From positions 1 through 64,000 of the forward strand of contig NZ_JAAVVC010000010.1 of the NCBI RefSeq assembly GCF_018449725.1: a stretch of 64,000 nucleotides of DNA, written 5' to 3'. The stretch comes from Pseudomonas sp. dw_612 (GTDB lineage: Bacteria; Pseudomonadota; Gammaproteobacteria; Pseudomonadales; Pseudomonadaceae). Below, in pieces: positions 18,008 through 27,182 of the stretch. The notes beneath the pieces were generated by a model. That model was not told the DNA's origin. It worked only from the letters and a program-made list of their open reading frames with translations, and searched no databases. The position numbers were made by a program, and so were the translations under genes. The stretch's first letter is position 1, and each line of letters begins with the position of its first letter.

Positions 18008-19333
18008 ATGACCGCACCGACTGCAATTCGCCGACTCAACGCTGCTGACCCGGATTTCGCGCATCATCTGGATCATCTGCTGAGCTGGGAAAGTGTGTCT
18101 GACGACTCGGTCAATCAGCGGGTGCTGGACATCATCAAGGCTGTGCGCGAGCGCGGCGATGCGGCGCTGGTGGAATTCACCCAGAAGTTCGACGGCCTGC
18201 AAGTCGCGTCCATGGCGGACCTGATTCTGCCGCGCGAACGCCTGGAACTGGCTCTGACCCGTATCACGGCGCCGCAGCGCGAAGCCCTGGAAAAAGCCGC
18301 GGCCCGGGTGCGCAGCTACCACGAAAAACAGAAACAGGAATCCTGGAGCTACACCGAAGCCGATGGCACGGTGCTGGGCCAGAAAGTCACGCCGCTGGAT
18401 CGCGCCGGCCTGTACGTGCCGGGCGGCAAAGCCTCGTACCCGTCGTCGGTGCTGATGAATGCGATTCCGGCCAAGGTGGCCGGGGTGACCGAAGTGGTCA
18501 TGGTTGTGCCGACCCCGCGCGGTGAAATCAATGAATTGGTGTTGGCCGCGGCCTGCATCGCTGGCGTGGATCGGGTGTTCACCATCGGCGGCGCGCAAGC
18601 GGTCGCCGCGCTGGCTTACGGCACCGAAAGTGTGCCGAAGGTCGATAAGGTCGTCGGCCCGGGCAACATCTATGTCGCCACCGCCAAGCGCCACGTGTTT
18701 GGCCAGGTCGGCATCGATATGATCGCCGGGCCTTCGGAAATCCTCGTGGTCTGCGACGGCCAGACCGATCCGGACTGGATCGCCATGGACCTGTTCTCCC
18801 AGGCCGAGCACGACGAAGACGCCCAGGCGATTCTGGTCAGCCCGGACGCCGAGTTCCTCGACAAGGTGGCCGCGAGCATCAGCAAATTGCTGCCGACCAT
18901 GGAGCGTGCCGAGATCATCGAAACCTCGATCAATGGTCGCGGTGCGCTGATCAAGGTGCGCGACATGGAGCAAGCCATCGAAGTGGCCAACCGCATTGCG
19001 CCGGAGCATCTGGAGTTGTCGGTCGCTGATCCGCAAGCCTGGCTGCCGCAGATTCGTCACGCTGGTGCGATTTTCATGGGCCGTCACACTTCCGAAGCCT
19101 TGGGCGATTACTGCGCCGGTCCGAACCATGTGTTGCCGACCTCGGGCACCGCGCGCTTCTCGTCGCCGCTGGGTGTGTATGACTTCCAGAAACGCTCGTC
19201 GATCATCTTCTGCTCCGAGCAGGGTGCCTCCGAACTGGGCAAGACTGCTTCCGTGCTGGCCCGTGGCGAGTCGCTGACCGCCCACGCCCGCAGTGCCGAA
19301 TACCGCATCGTTGACGATAAGAAGGTTGACTGA
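18008..19333 (+). CDS. hisD: Histidinol dehydrogenase
   Basis: A 441-residue Zn enzyme that oxidises histidinol to histidine in two NAD-dependent steps. Conserved segments: GPGNIYVATAKRHVFG, AGPSEILV, SQAEHDEDAQA (general-base and metal residues) and GDYCAGPNHVLPTSG. Two bases separate it from hisC, so they are co-transcribed. Confidence 0.98.
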   Translation: MTAPTAIRRLNAADPDFAHHLDHLLSWESVSDDSVNQRVLDIIKAVRERGDAALVEFTQKFDGLQVASMADLILPRERLELALTRITAPQREALEKAAARVRSYHEKQKQESWSYTEADGTVLGQKVTPLDRAGLYVPGGKASYPSSVLMNAIPAKVAGVTEVVMVVPTPRGEINELVLAAACIAGVDRVFTIGGAQAVAALAYGTESVPKVDKVVGPGNIYVATAKRHVFGQVGIDMIAGPSEILVVCDGQTDPDWIAMDLFSQAEHDEDAQAILVSPDAEFLDKVAASISKLLPTMERAEIIETSINGRGALIKVRDMEQAIEVANRIAPEHLELSVADPQAWLPQIRHAGAIFMGRHTSEALGDYCAGPNHVLPTSGTARFSSPLGVYDFQKRSSIIFCSEQGASELGKTASVLARGESLTAHARSAEYRIVDDKKVD

Positions 19334-19335
19334 TC

Positions 19336-20388
19336 ATGAGTAAATTCTGGAGCCCCTTCGTCAAGAGTCTGGTGCCTTACGTGCCGGGCGAGCAGCCGAA
19401 ACTGGCGAAACTGGTGAAGCTCAACACCAATGAAAACCCTTACGGCCCATCGCCTAAAGCCTTGGCGGCGATGCAGACCGAGCTGAACGACAACTTGCGT
19501 CTGTACCCGGACCCGAACAGCGATCTGCTGAAAAATGCGGTGGCCAAGTATTACGGCGTGCAGAGCAATCAAGTGTTCCTCGGCAACGGTTCCGATGAAG
19601 TCCTGGCGCACATCTTTCACGGCTTGCTGCAGCACGACAATCCGGTGCTGTTTCCGGACATCAGCTACAGCTTCTACCCGGTTTACTGCGGGTTGTACGG
19701 CATCGCCTTTGACGCGGTGCCGCTGGACGCGCAGTTCCAGATCAACCCGGCGGACTATGCCAAGCCCAACGGCGGGATCATTTTCCCTAACCCGAATGCG
19801 CCGACCGGTTGCCTGCTGGCGCTGGACGCGGTGGAACAAATCCTCAAGGCGAACCCGGATTCGGTGGTGGTGGTTGATGAAGCCTATATCGACTTCGGCG
19901 GCGAAACCGCGATCAGCCTCGTGGACCGTTACCCGAACCTGCTGGTGACTCAGACCCTGTCCAAGTCCCGTTCCCTGGCGGGCCTGCGGGTCGGTCTGGC
20001 GGTGGGGCACCCGGACTTGATCGAGGCGCTGGAGCGGATCAAGAACAGCTTCAACTCCTACCCGCTGGATCGCCTGGCGAATGTTGGGGCGGCGGCGGCG
20101 TTTGAGGATCGTGAGTATTTCGACAAGACCTGCCGGTTGGTTATCGAGCATCGCGAGAAGGTTGTTGGGCAGTTGGAAGCGAAGGGTTTTGAAGTGCTGC
20201 CGTCAGCGGCCAACTTCATCTTCGCCCGTCACCCGCAGCACGATGCGGCGGGGCTGGCGGCGAAGTTGCGTGAGCAGGGTGTGATCGTTCGGCACTTCAA
20301 GCAGGAGCGGATTGCCCAGTTCCTGCGGATCTCCATCGGCACGCCAGAGCAGAATCAGGCCCTGATCGACGGCCTCGGCGACCTCTAA
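19336..20388 (+). CDS. hisC: Histidinol-phosphate aminotransferase
   Basis: A 350-residue class I/II PLP aminotransferase converting imidazole acetol phosphate to histidinol phosphate. The N-terminal LNTNENPYGPSP and the PLP-lysine region TLSKSRSLAGLRVG are clear. hisC follows hisD immediately. Its stop is 15 bases before a REPIN. Confidence 0.97.
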   Translation: MSKFWSPFVKSLVPYVPGEQPKLAKLVKLNTNENPYGPSPKALAAMQTELNDNLRLYPDPNSDLLKNAVAKYYGVQSNQVFLGNGSDEVLAHIFHGLLQHDNPVLFPDISYSFYPVYCGLYGIAFDAVPLDAQFQINPADYAKPNGGIIFPNPNAPTGCLLALDAVEQILKANPDSVVVVDEAYIDFGGETAISLVDRYPNLLVTQTLSKSRSLAGLRVGLAVGHPDLIEALERIKNSFNSYPLDRLANVGAAAAFEDREYFDKTCRLVIEHREKVVGQLEAKGFEVLPSAANFIFARHPQHDAAGLAAKLREQGVIVRHFKQERIAQFLRISIGTPEQNQALIDGLGDL

Positions 20389-20402
20389 ACCACGGAACCC
20401 AA

Positions 20403-20491
20403 TGTGGGAGCGGGCTTGCTCGCGAAGGCGGCAGCACATCCAGCAGTGATGTGACTGACACTCCGCTTTCGCGAGCAAGCCCGCTCCCACA
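20403..20491. repeat. REPIN, class A
   Basis: Inverted pair of GTGGGAGCGGGCTTGCTCGC arms between the convergent ends of hisC and algW. The spacer has the GACTGACACTCCGC motif shared with other class A copies. Confidence 0.92.
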
Positions 20492-20510
20492 TTGGTTTTG
20501 TGGTGTGTGC

Positions 20511-21665
<1,155 letters not shown>

Positions 21666-21767
21666 TAAGCAAGTCCTGGAAAGGTTGCAGGTGGTATGAG
21701 ACCGCCCATAATGTCGCGCATTATACGAGGCGAGCGTGCCTCTGAACGGGATATTTAGGAGTCTTTT

Positions 21768-22526
21768 ATGGCCGTCGCCCTGAGCACCCTGGTCGAAGAA
21801 GCCGACCGTTACCTTAACAGTTCAAAGATCGCCGACTACTGCCCGAATGGCTTGCAGGTCGAAGGTCGTCCGCAAGTGATGCGCATCGTCAGCGGCGTCA
21901 CCGCCAGCCAGGCGCTGCTGGACGCGGCAGTCGAGGCCAAGGCCGATCTGGTGCTGGTGCATCACGGTTATTTCTGGAAGGGCGAGAACCCGTGCATCAC
22001 CGGCATGAAGCAGCGCCGGTTGAAAACCCTGCTCAAGCACGACATCAGCCTGCTGTCTTATCACTTGCCGCTGGATCTGCACCCGGACGTTGGCAATAAC
22101 GTGCAGCTTGCACGTCAGTTGGACATCACCGTCGAAGGTCCGCTGGACCCGGACAACCTGAAAGTCGTCGGCCTGGTCGGCTCGCTGAGCGAACCGATGA
22201 GCCCCCGGGATTTTGCCCGTCGCGTGCAGGAAGTCATGGGTCGCGAGCCGTTGCTGATTGAAGGCAACGCGATGATTCGTCGCGTCGGCTGGTGCACCGG
22301 TGGTGGCCAGGGCTATATCGATCAGGCGGTGTTGGCCGGTGTCGATCTGTACCTCAGTGGCGAAGCGTCCGAGCAGACCTTTCACAGCGCCCGGGAAAAT
22401 GACATCAGCTTCATCGCCGCCGGGCATCACGCCACCGAGCGTTATGGCGTGCAGGCATTGGGCGATTACCTGGCGCGACGCTTTGCCGTTGAACACATCT
22501 TCATCGATTGCCCGAACCCGATCTGA
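21768..22526 (+). CDS. Nif3-like dinuclear metal-centre protein
   Basis: A 252-residue NIF3/YbgI family protein. Metal ligands are visible in LVHHGYFWKG, YHLPLDLHPDVGNN and AAGHHATERYG. The family forms hexamers with a dimetal site. It has been annotated as a GTP cyclohydrolase type 2-like protein, but its reaction is not established. Start ATG after TTAGGAG. The P. aeruginosa homologue also lies next to algW. Confidence 0.93.
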   Translation: MAVALSTLVEEADRYLNSSKIADYCPNGLQVEGRPQVMRIVSGVTASQALLDAAVEAKADLVLVHHGYFWKGENPCITGMKQRRLKTLLKHDISLLSYHLPLDLHPDVGNNVQLARQLDITVEGPLDPDNLKVVGLVGSLSEPMSPRDFARRVQEVMGREPLLIEGNAMIRRVGWCTGGGQGYIDQAVLAGVDLYLSGEASEQTFHSARENDISFIAAGHHATERYGVQALGDYLARRFAVEHIFIDCPNPI

Positions 22527-22552
22527 CTCCTGAGCGCAATGCTATCTCCTCC

Positions 22553-22626
22553 AGGAGCTGCCGAAGGCTGCGATCTTTTGATCCTAAAATCAAAGTCAAA
22601 AGATCGCAGCCTTCGGCAGCTCCTAC
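22553..22626. repeat. Palindromic repeat, class B (AGGAGCTGCCGAAGGCTGCG)
   Basis: Inverted pair of AGGAGCTGCCGAAGGCTGCG plus ATCTTTTGA, with a short AT spacer, in the gap between the Nif3-like gene and cysD. Three more class B elements occur at 30748, 36938 and 63813. Confidence 0.9.
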
Positions 22627-22672
22627 AGAGGTAAGGTTTCAAAGAGCCCGGTATGGGTGAGGCCAAACGAGG

Positions 22673-22690
22673 GGGTATATTCATATACCC
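22673..22690. promoter_or_regulatory. Palindrome GGGTATAT-TC-ATATACCC upstream of cysD
   Basis: Perfect 8-base inverted repeat with a 2-base centre, 104 bases upstream of the cysD start in the only promoter-sized gap before the sulfate-activation operon. It could be an operator or an RNA hairpin. CysB control of cysDN is known in other bacteria, but I cannot match this site to a CysB consensus. Confidence 0.5.
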
Positions 22691-22793
22691 TTTCGATCTA
22701 GTTGGCGTCCTGATTAGAAGGGGGCGCTGTGCTAGGATTCCCCGCTCGAACACGGCCCGCTGGCCGTCCATAAGATCGTTTTCGTGAGTAGCC

Positions 22794-23711
22794 ATGGTCG
22801 ACAAACTGACGCATCTGAAACAGCTGGAGGCCGAAAGCATCCACATCATCCGCGAGGTCGCCGCCGAGTTCGATAACCCGGTGATGCTGTACTCCGTCGG
22901 TAAAGACTCCGCCGTGATGCTGCACCTTGCGCGCAAGGCATTCTTCCCGGGCAAACTGCCGTTCCCGGTGATGCACGTCGACACCCGCTGGAAGTTCAAG
23001 GAAATGTACGCGTTCCGCGACCGTATGGTCGAAGAACTCGGCTTGGACCTGCTGGTGCACGTCAACCCCGATGGCGTTGCGCAGGGTATCAACCCGCTGA
23101 CCCACGGCAGTGCCAAACACACTGACATCATGAAGACCGAAGGCCTCAAACAGGCCCTCGACAAGTACGGTTTCGACGCCGCTTTCGGTGGCGCCCGTCG
23201 TGACGAAGAGAAGTCCCGTGCCAAAGAGCGCGTGTATTCCTTCCGTGACACCAAGCACCGCTGGGACCCGAAAAACCAGCGTCCAGAGTTGTGGAACGTC
23301 TACAACGGCAACGTCAACAAGGGCGAATCCATTCGTGTATTCCCGTTGTCGAACTGGACCGAACTGGACATCTGGCAGTACATCTACCTCGAAGGCATCC
23401 CGATCGTGCCGCTGTATTTCGCCGCCGAGCGCGACGTTATCGAGATGAATGGCACCTGGATCATGATCGACGACGAACGCCTGCTCAATCACCTGAGCGA
23501 CGAAGACAAGGCGCGCATCGTCAAGAAAAAGGTGCGTTTCCGTACGCTGGGTGACTACCCGTTGACCGGTGCGGTCGAGTCCGAGGCCACCAGCCTGACC
23601 GACATCATTCAGGAAATGCTCCTGACGCGAACTTCCGAACGCCAGGGCCGGGTCATCGATCACGATGGCGCAGGCTCGATGGAAGAAAAGAAACGTCAGG
23701 GGTATTTCTAA
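22794..23711 (+). CDS. cysD: Sulfate adenylyltransferase subunit 2
   Basis: A 305-residue small subunit of ATP sulfurylase, which makes adenosine 5'-phosphosulfate. The PP-loop SVGKDSAVMLHLA is near residue 37, and FGGARRDEEKSRAKERVYSFRD is the conserved loop. Works with CysN, here 498 bases downstream instead of the usual short gap, because a four-helix-bundle gene and repeat arms lie between. Confidence 0.97.
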   Translation: MVDKLTHLKQLEAESIHIIREVAAEFDNPVMLYSVGKDSAVMLHLARKAFFPGKLPFPVMHVDTRWKFKEMYAFRDRMVEELGLDLLVHVNPDGVAQGINPLTHGSAKHTDIMKTEGLKQALDKYGFDAAFGGARRDEEKSRAKERVYSFRDTKHRWDPKNQRPELWNVYNGNVNKGESIRVFPLSNWTELDIWQYIYLEGIPIVPLYFAAERDVIEMNGTWIMIDDERLLNHLSDEDKARIVKKKVRFRTLGDYPLTGAVESEATSLTDIIQEMLLTRTSERQGRVIDHDGAGSMEEKKRQGYF

Positions 23712-23715
23712 GCTT

Positions 23716-24204
23716 TGAGTTACAAGCGGCAAGCTGCAAGTTAAGGGCGGTATGCGTAACGTTGTAGTTTGGTGCTTGTGGCCGGTTGCTGCGAGCCGTT
23801 ACGGATGACTCGCAATGGATTTCGAGAAGCTGATTGTCTGGCAGAGAAGCAAGTGTTTGGCGGTAAGGATCTATAGAGAGTTTGCGAGATGTGGGGATTT
23901 TGGTTTCAAGGATCAAATTACCCGCTCCGCACTATCGGTGCCTTCCAATATTGCTGAAGGGATGGAGCGTTGCGGTGCCAAGGAAAAAGTACATTTTCTT
24001 TGGGTGGCAAAAGCTTCGTGTGGTGAGTTGCGCACTCAGATCCTCATCGGCCGTGATATTGCCTACATTGCTGATCTTCTGGCTGACGATTGGATTAAAG
24101 AAACCCGCGAGCTTTCAAGAATGCTATGCGGCTTGATCAACAAAATTTCTGAGTAGCTGTACGCCGACAAGCTTGCCGCTTGAAGCTTACAGCTTGGAGC
24201 TCGA
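23716..24204. mobile_element. Palindromic element carrying a four-helix-bundle gene, between cysD and cysN
   Basis: Perfect 13-base inverted arms CAAGCGGCAAGCT (23723-23735) and AGCTTGCCGCTTG (24170-24182) enclose a 434-base interior with one gene. Both ends also share 13-base blocks (CAAGCTGCAAGTT; CCGCTTGAAGCTT) with a short element at 37681-37746 that has no gene between its arms. No target duplication was found. The right end reaches the cysN ribosome-binding region. Confidence 0.6.
23815..24156 (+). CDS. Four-helix-bundle protein (23S rRNA IVS-protein family)
   Basis: A 113-residue protein of the bIVP/four-helix-bundle family: MDFEKLIVWQRSKCLAVRIY, then FKDQITRSALSVPSNIAEGM and ELRTQILIGRDIAYI, the usual conserved segments. 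Homologues are found inside intervening sequences of 23S rRNA genes, and a relative (Avd) works in diversity-generating retroelements; the biochemical role of free-standing members is unknown. There is no strong ribosome-binding site before the ATG. It has more AT and less biased codons than cysD and cysN, which suggests recent arrival. It interrupts a cys operon inside a palindromic element. Confidence 0.88.
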   Translation: MDFEKLIVWQRSKCLAVRIYREFARCGDFGFKDQITRSALSVPSNIAEGMERCGAKEKVHFLWVAKASCGELRTQILIGRDIAYIADLLADDWIKETRELSRMLCGLINKISE

Positions 24205-24209
24205 ATGCA

Positions 24210-26108
24210 ATGAGTCACGTATCTGATTTGATCAGCGAGGACATCCTCGCCTACCTGGGCCAGCACGAACGCAAGGAAATGCTGCGCTTTCTGACCTGTG
24301 GCAACGTCGACGACGGCAAGAGCACCCTGATCGGGCGCTTGCTGCACGACTCCAAGATGATCTACGAAGATCACCTGGAAGCCATCACCCGTGACTCGAA
24401 AAAAGTCGGCACCACCGGTGAAGACATCGACCTGGCCTTGCTGGTCGACGGCTTGCAGGCCGAGCGGGAGCAGGGCATCACCATTGATGTCGCTTACCGT
24501 TATTTCTCCACCGCCAAGCGCAAATTCATCATCGCCGACACCCCTGGCCATGAGCAGTACACCCGCAACATGGCCACCGGTGCGTCCACCTGTGACTTGG
24601 CGATCATCCTGGTCGATGCCCGTTACGGCGTGCAGACCCAGACCCGCCGCCACAGCTTCATTGCCTCGTTGCTCGGCATCAAGCACATCGTGGTCGCCAT
24701 CAACAAGATGGACCTCAACGGCTTCGACGAAACTGTGTTCGAGTCGATCAAGGCCGACTACCTGAAGTTCGCCGACGGCATCGCGTTCAAGCCGACCACC
24801 ATGGCCTTCGTGCCGATGTCCGCTCTGAAGGGCGACAACGTGGTGAACAAGTCCGAGCGCTCGCCGTGGTACACCGGCCAGTCGCTGATGGAAATTCTCG
24901 AAACCGTCGAGATTGCCAACGATCGCAACTACACCGACTTGCGTTTCCCGGTGCAGTACGTCAACCGTCCGAACCTGAACTTCCGTGGTTTCGCCGGCAC
25001 CCTGGCCAGCGGCATCGTGCACAAGGGCGACGAAATCGTGGTGCTGCCGTCGGGCAAGAGCAGCCGCGTGAAATCCATCGTCACCTTCGAAGGTGAGCTG
25101 GAGCATGCTGGCCCGGGTCAAGCGGTGACGCTGACCATGGAAGACGAGATCGACATTTCTCGTGGCGATTTGCTGGTGCACGCCGATAACCTGCCGCAAG
25201 TGACTGACGCCTTCGACGCCATGCTGGTGTGGATGGCCGAAGAACCGATGCTGCCGGGCAAGAAATACGACATCAAGCGCGCCACGTCCTACGTGCCGGG
25301 TTCGATCACCAGCATCGTCAATCGCGTTGACGTGAACACTTTGGAAGAAGGTCCGGCCAGTTCGTTGAACCTGAACGAGATCGGCCGGGTCAAGGTCAGC
25401 CTCGACGCTGCCATCGCACTGGATGGCTACGCGAGCAACCGCACCACCGGTTCGTTCATCGTGATCGATCGCTTGACCAATGGCACCGTCGCCGCTGGCA
25501 TGATCATCGCTCAGCCGTTGGCGCATGGCAGCAGCACGCACCATGGCAAATCGGCCCATGTAGCCACCGAGGAGCGTGCCCAGCGCTTCGGCCAGCAGCC
25601 GACCACCGTGTTGTTCAGCGGCTTGTCCGGCGCCGGCAAAAGCACCCTGGCTTACGCGGTTGAACGCAAGTTGTTTGACATGGGCCGGGCGGTGTTTGTA
25701 CTGGATGGGCAGAACCTGCGTCATGACCTGAACAAAGGCCTGCCATTGGATCGTGCCGGACGTAATGAGAATTGGCGTCGTGCCGCTCATGTGGCGCGTC
25801 AGTTCAACGAAGCCGGTTTGCTGACGTTGGCGGCGTTCGTTGCGCCGAGTGCCGAAGGTCGTGAACAAGCCAAGGACCTGATCGGCAAGGAGCGTCTGCT
25901 GACCGTTTACGTCCAGGCCTCGCCGACGGTGTGTGCCGAGCGTGATCCGCAAGGGCTGTACGCCGCCGGTGGCGACAACATCCCGGGCGACTCCTTCCCG
26001 TACGACGTACCGCTGGACGCCGACCTTGTGGTCGACACCCAGTCGCTGTCGCTGGAAGAAAGCGTCAAGCAAGTGTTGGATCTGCTGCGTCAGCGTGGCG
26101 CGATCTAA
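24210..26108 (+). CDS. cysNC: Bifunctional sulfate adenylyltransferase subunit 1/APS kinase
   Basis: A 632-residue fusion. The N-terminal GTPase half (CysN) has GNVDDGKSTLIGRLL, DTPGHEQYTRNMATGAS and NKMD. The C-terminal APS kinase (CysC) starts near residue 455, with P-loop GLSGAGKST at about 471. Together with CysD it makes APS and then PAPS for sulfate assimilation. The start MSHVSDLIS has GGAG 10 bases upstream; that GGAG lies at the edge of the palindromic element's right end. The fusion is normal for pseudomonads. A strong terminator follows. Confidence 0.97.
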   Translation: MSHVSDLISEDILAYLGQHERKEMLRFLTCGNVDDGKSTLIGRLLHDSKMIYEDHLEAITRDSKKVGTTGEDIDLALLVDGLQAEREQGITIDVAYRYFSTAKRKFIIADTPGHEQYTRNMATGASTCDLAIILVDARYGVQTQTRRHSFIASLLGIKHIVVAINKMDLNGFDETVFESIKADYLKFADGIAFKPTTMAFVPMSALKGDNVVNKSERSPWYTGQSLMEILETVEIANDRNYTDLRFPVQYVNRPNLNFRGFAGTLASGIVHKGDEIVVLPSGKSSRVKSIVTFEGELEHAGPGQAVTLTMEDEIDISRGDLLVHADNLPQVTDAFDAMLVWMAEEPMLPGKKYDIKRATSYVPGSITSIVNRVDVNTLEEGPASSLNLNEIGRVKVSLDAAIALDGYASNRTTGSFIVIDRLTNGTVAAGMIIAQPLAHGSSTHHGKSAHVATEERAQRFGQQPTTVLFSGLSGAGKSTLAYAVERKLFDMGRAVFVLDGQNLRHDLNKGLPLDRAGRNENWRRAAHVARQFNEAGLLTLAAFVAPSAEGREQAKDLIGKERLLTVYVQASPTVCAERDPQGLYAAGGDNIPGDSFPYDVPLDADLVVDTQSLSLEESVKQVLDLLRQRGAI

Positions 26109-26122
26109 GCGTTAGCCGGTCA

Positions 26123-26163
26123 TAAAAAACCCGCCGATGAGTGATCATCGGCGGGTTTTTTTG
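26123..26163 (+). terminator. Rho-independent terminator after cysNC
   Basis: Perfect stem ACCCGCCGATGA / TCATCGGCGGGT with a 4-base loop, flanked by A and T runs, 15 bases after the stop. It may work on both strands. Confidence 0.95.
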
Positions 26164-26180
26164 AGCCTGGTGATTTCAAA

Positions 26181-26272
26181 ATGTGGGAGCGGGCTTGCTC
26201 GTGAATACGGACTGACGTTCAACATTGTTGTCGACTGACACACCGCTTTCGCGAGCAAGCCCGCTCCCACAT
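26181..26272. repeat. REPIN, class A
   Basis: Inverted arms of the GTGGGAGCGGGCTTGCTCG type between the convergent cysNC and acyltransferase genes. The left arm has one change (GTGAA for GCGAA). Confidence 0.92.
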
Positions 26273-26276
26273 GGGT

Positions 26277-27182
26277 TCAGCGGCGGTCAGGGAATTCGCG
26301 ATGCATCTGCCCCAACAACGCATCCTTGTCTTCCCACAGCTGATTAATCCAGCCCTGGAACTGCAATCGATACTCGCCATCCTGGTCGTAATTCTTGCCA
26401 ATGAACTGCGGTGGAATCTTCAGTTCCTGGAAATGCACCACCACGTCCTTCACGTTCCCGCAAAGCAGATCCCAGTAACCTGGACGCCCACCCGGATAGT
26501 GAATGGTCACGTTGACGATGGACTCAAGCTGTTCACCCATCGCATCCAGCACAAACGCAATGCCACCTGCCTTCGGCTTGAGCAGGTACTTGAACGGTGA
26601 TTTCTGCTGCGCATGCTTGCCTTCAGTAAACCGCGTGCCTTCAACAAAGTTGAAAATCCCCACCGGGTTGTTGCGGAATTTGTCGCAGGTCTTGCGCGTG
26701 GTTTCCAGGTCTTTGCCTTTCTTCTCCGGGTGTTTTTCCAGATAGGCCTTGGAGTAGCGTTTCATGAACGGAAACCCCAGCGCCCACCAGGCCAGGCCAA
26801 TCACCGGGACCCAGATCAGCTCTTGCTTGAGAAAGAACTTCAGCGGCTGGATACGACGGTTGAGCACGTATTGCAGGACCATGATGTCGACCCAGCTCTG
26901 GTGGTTGCTGGTGATCAAGTACGAGTGCTGATAGTCGAGCCCCTCGAGACCGCTGAGGTGCCAGCGGGTGCGGCAGACCAGATTCATCCAGGCCTTGTTG
27001 TTGCTGATCCAGGCTTCGTGGGTGTGGCTCATCAACCAACGGGTGAAGCGCTGGGCGAGGGCGAAGGGCAGCACTTTGAACAGCGCCACGAGGAACAGAA
27101 ACGAGCACAGCAGAATGGTGTTCAGGGCCAGCAATAACGAGGCAATCACACCGCGCACGGCGGCAGGCAGGAAATCCAGCAT
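26277..27182 (-). CDS. PlsC-type acyltransferase (YihG-like)
   Basis: A 301-residue inner-membrane acyltransferase. The HX4D catalytic motif is H94-D99 (NHQSWVDIM), and the FVEGTRFTEGK motif binds the acyl acceptor phosphate. One or two N-terminal hydrophobic helices (residues 10-40). Related to E. coli YihG, a lysophosphatidic-acid acyltransferase homologue; the exact substrate cannot be set. It starts directly after the pta stop on the same strand. Confidence 0.9.
   Translation of the reverse strand: MLDFLPAAVRGVIASLLLALNTILLCSFLFLVALFKVLPFALAQRFTRWLMSHTHEAWISNNKAWMNLVCRTRWHLSGLEGLDYQHSYLITSNHQSWVDIMVLQYVLNRRIQPLKFFLKQELIWVPVIGLAWWALGFPFMKRYSKAYLEKHPEKKGKDLETTRKTCDKFRNNPVGIFNFVEGTRFTEGKHAQQKSPFKYLLKPKAGGIAFVLDAMGEQLESIVNVTIHYPGGRPGYWDLLCGNVKDVVVHFQELKIPPQFIGKNYDQDGEYRLQFQGWINQLWEDKDALLGQMHREFPDRR

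Noticed and set aside
23815..24156. Diversity-generating retroelement, because the four-helix-bundle protein is related to Avd
   Set aside because: No reverse transcriptase gene, no template/variable repeat pair and no lectin-fold target in the window.
24063..26072. 669-codon open frame antisense to cysNC
   Set aside because: Shadow of a high-GC coding gene; low-complexity His/Arg/Val/Gly-rich product with no domain, while the plus strand encodes intact CysNC.
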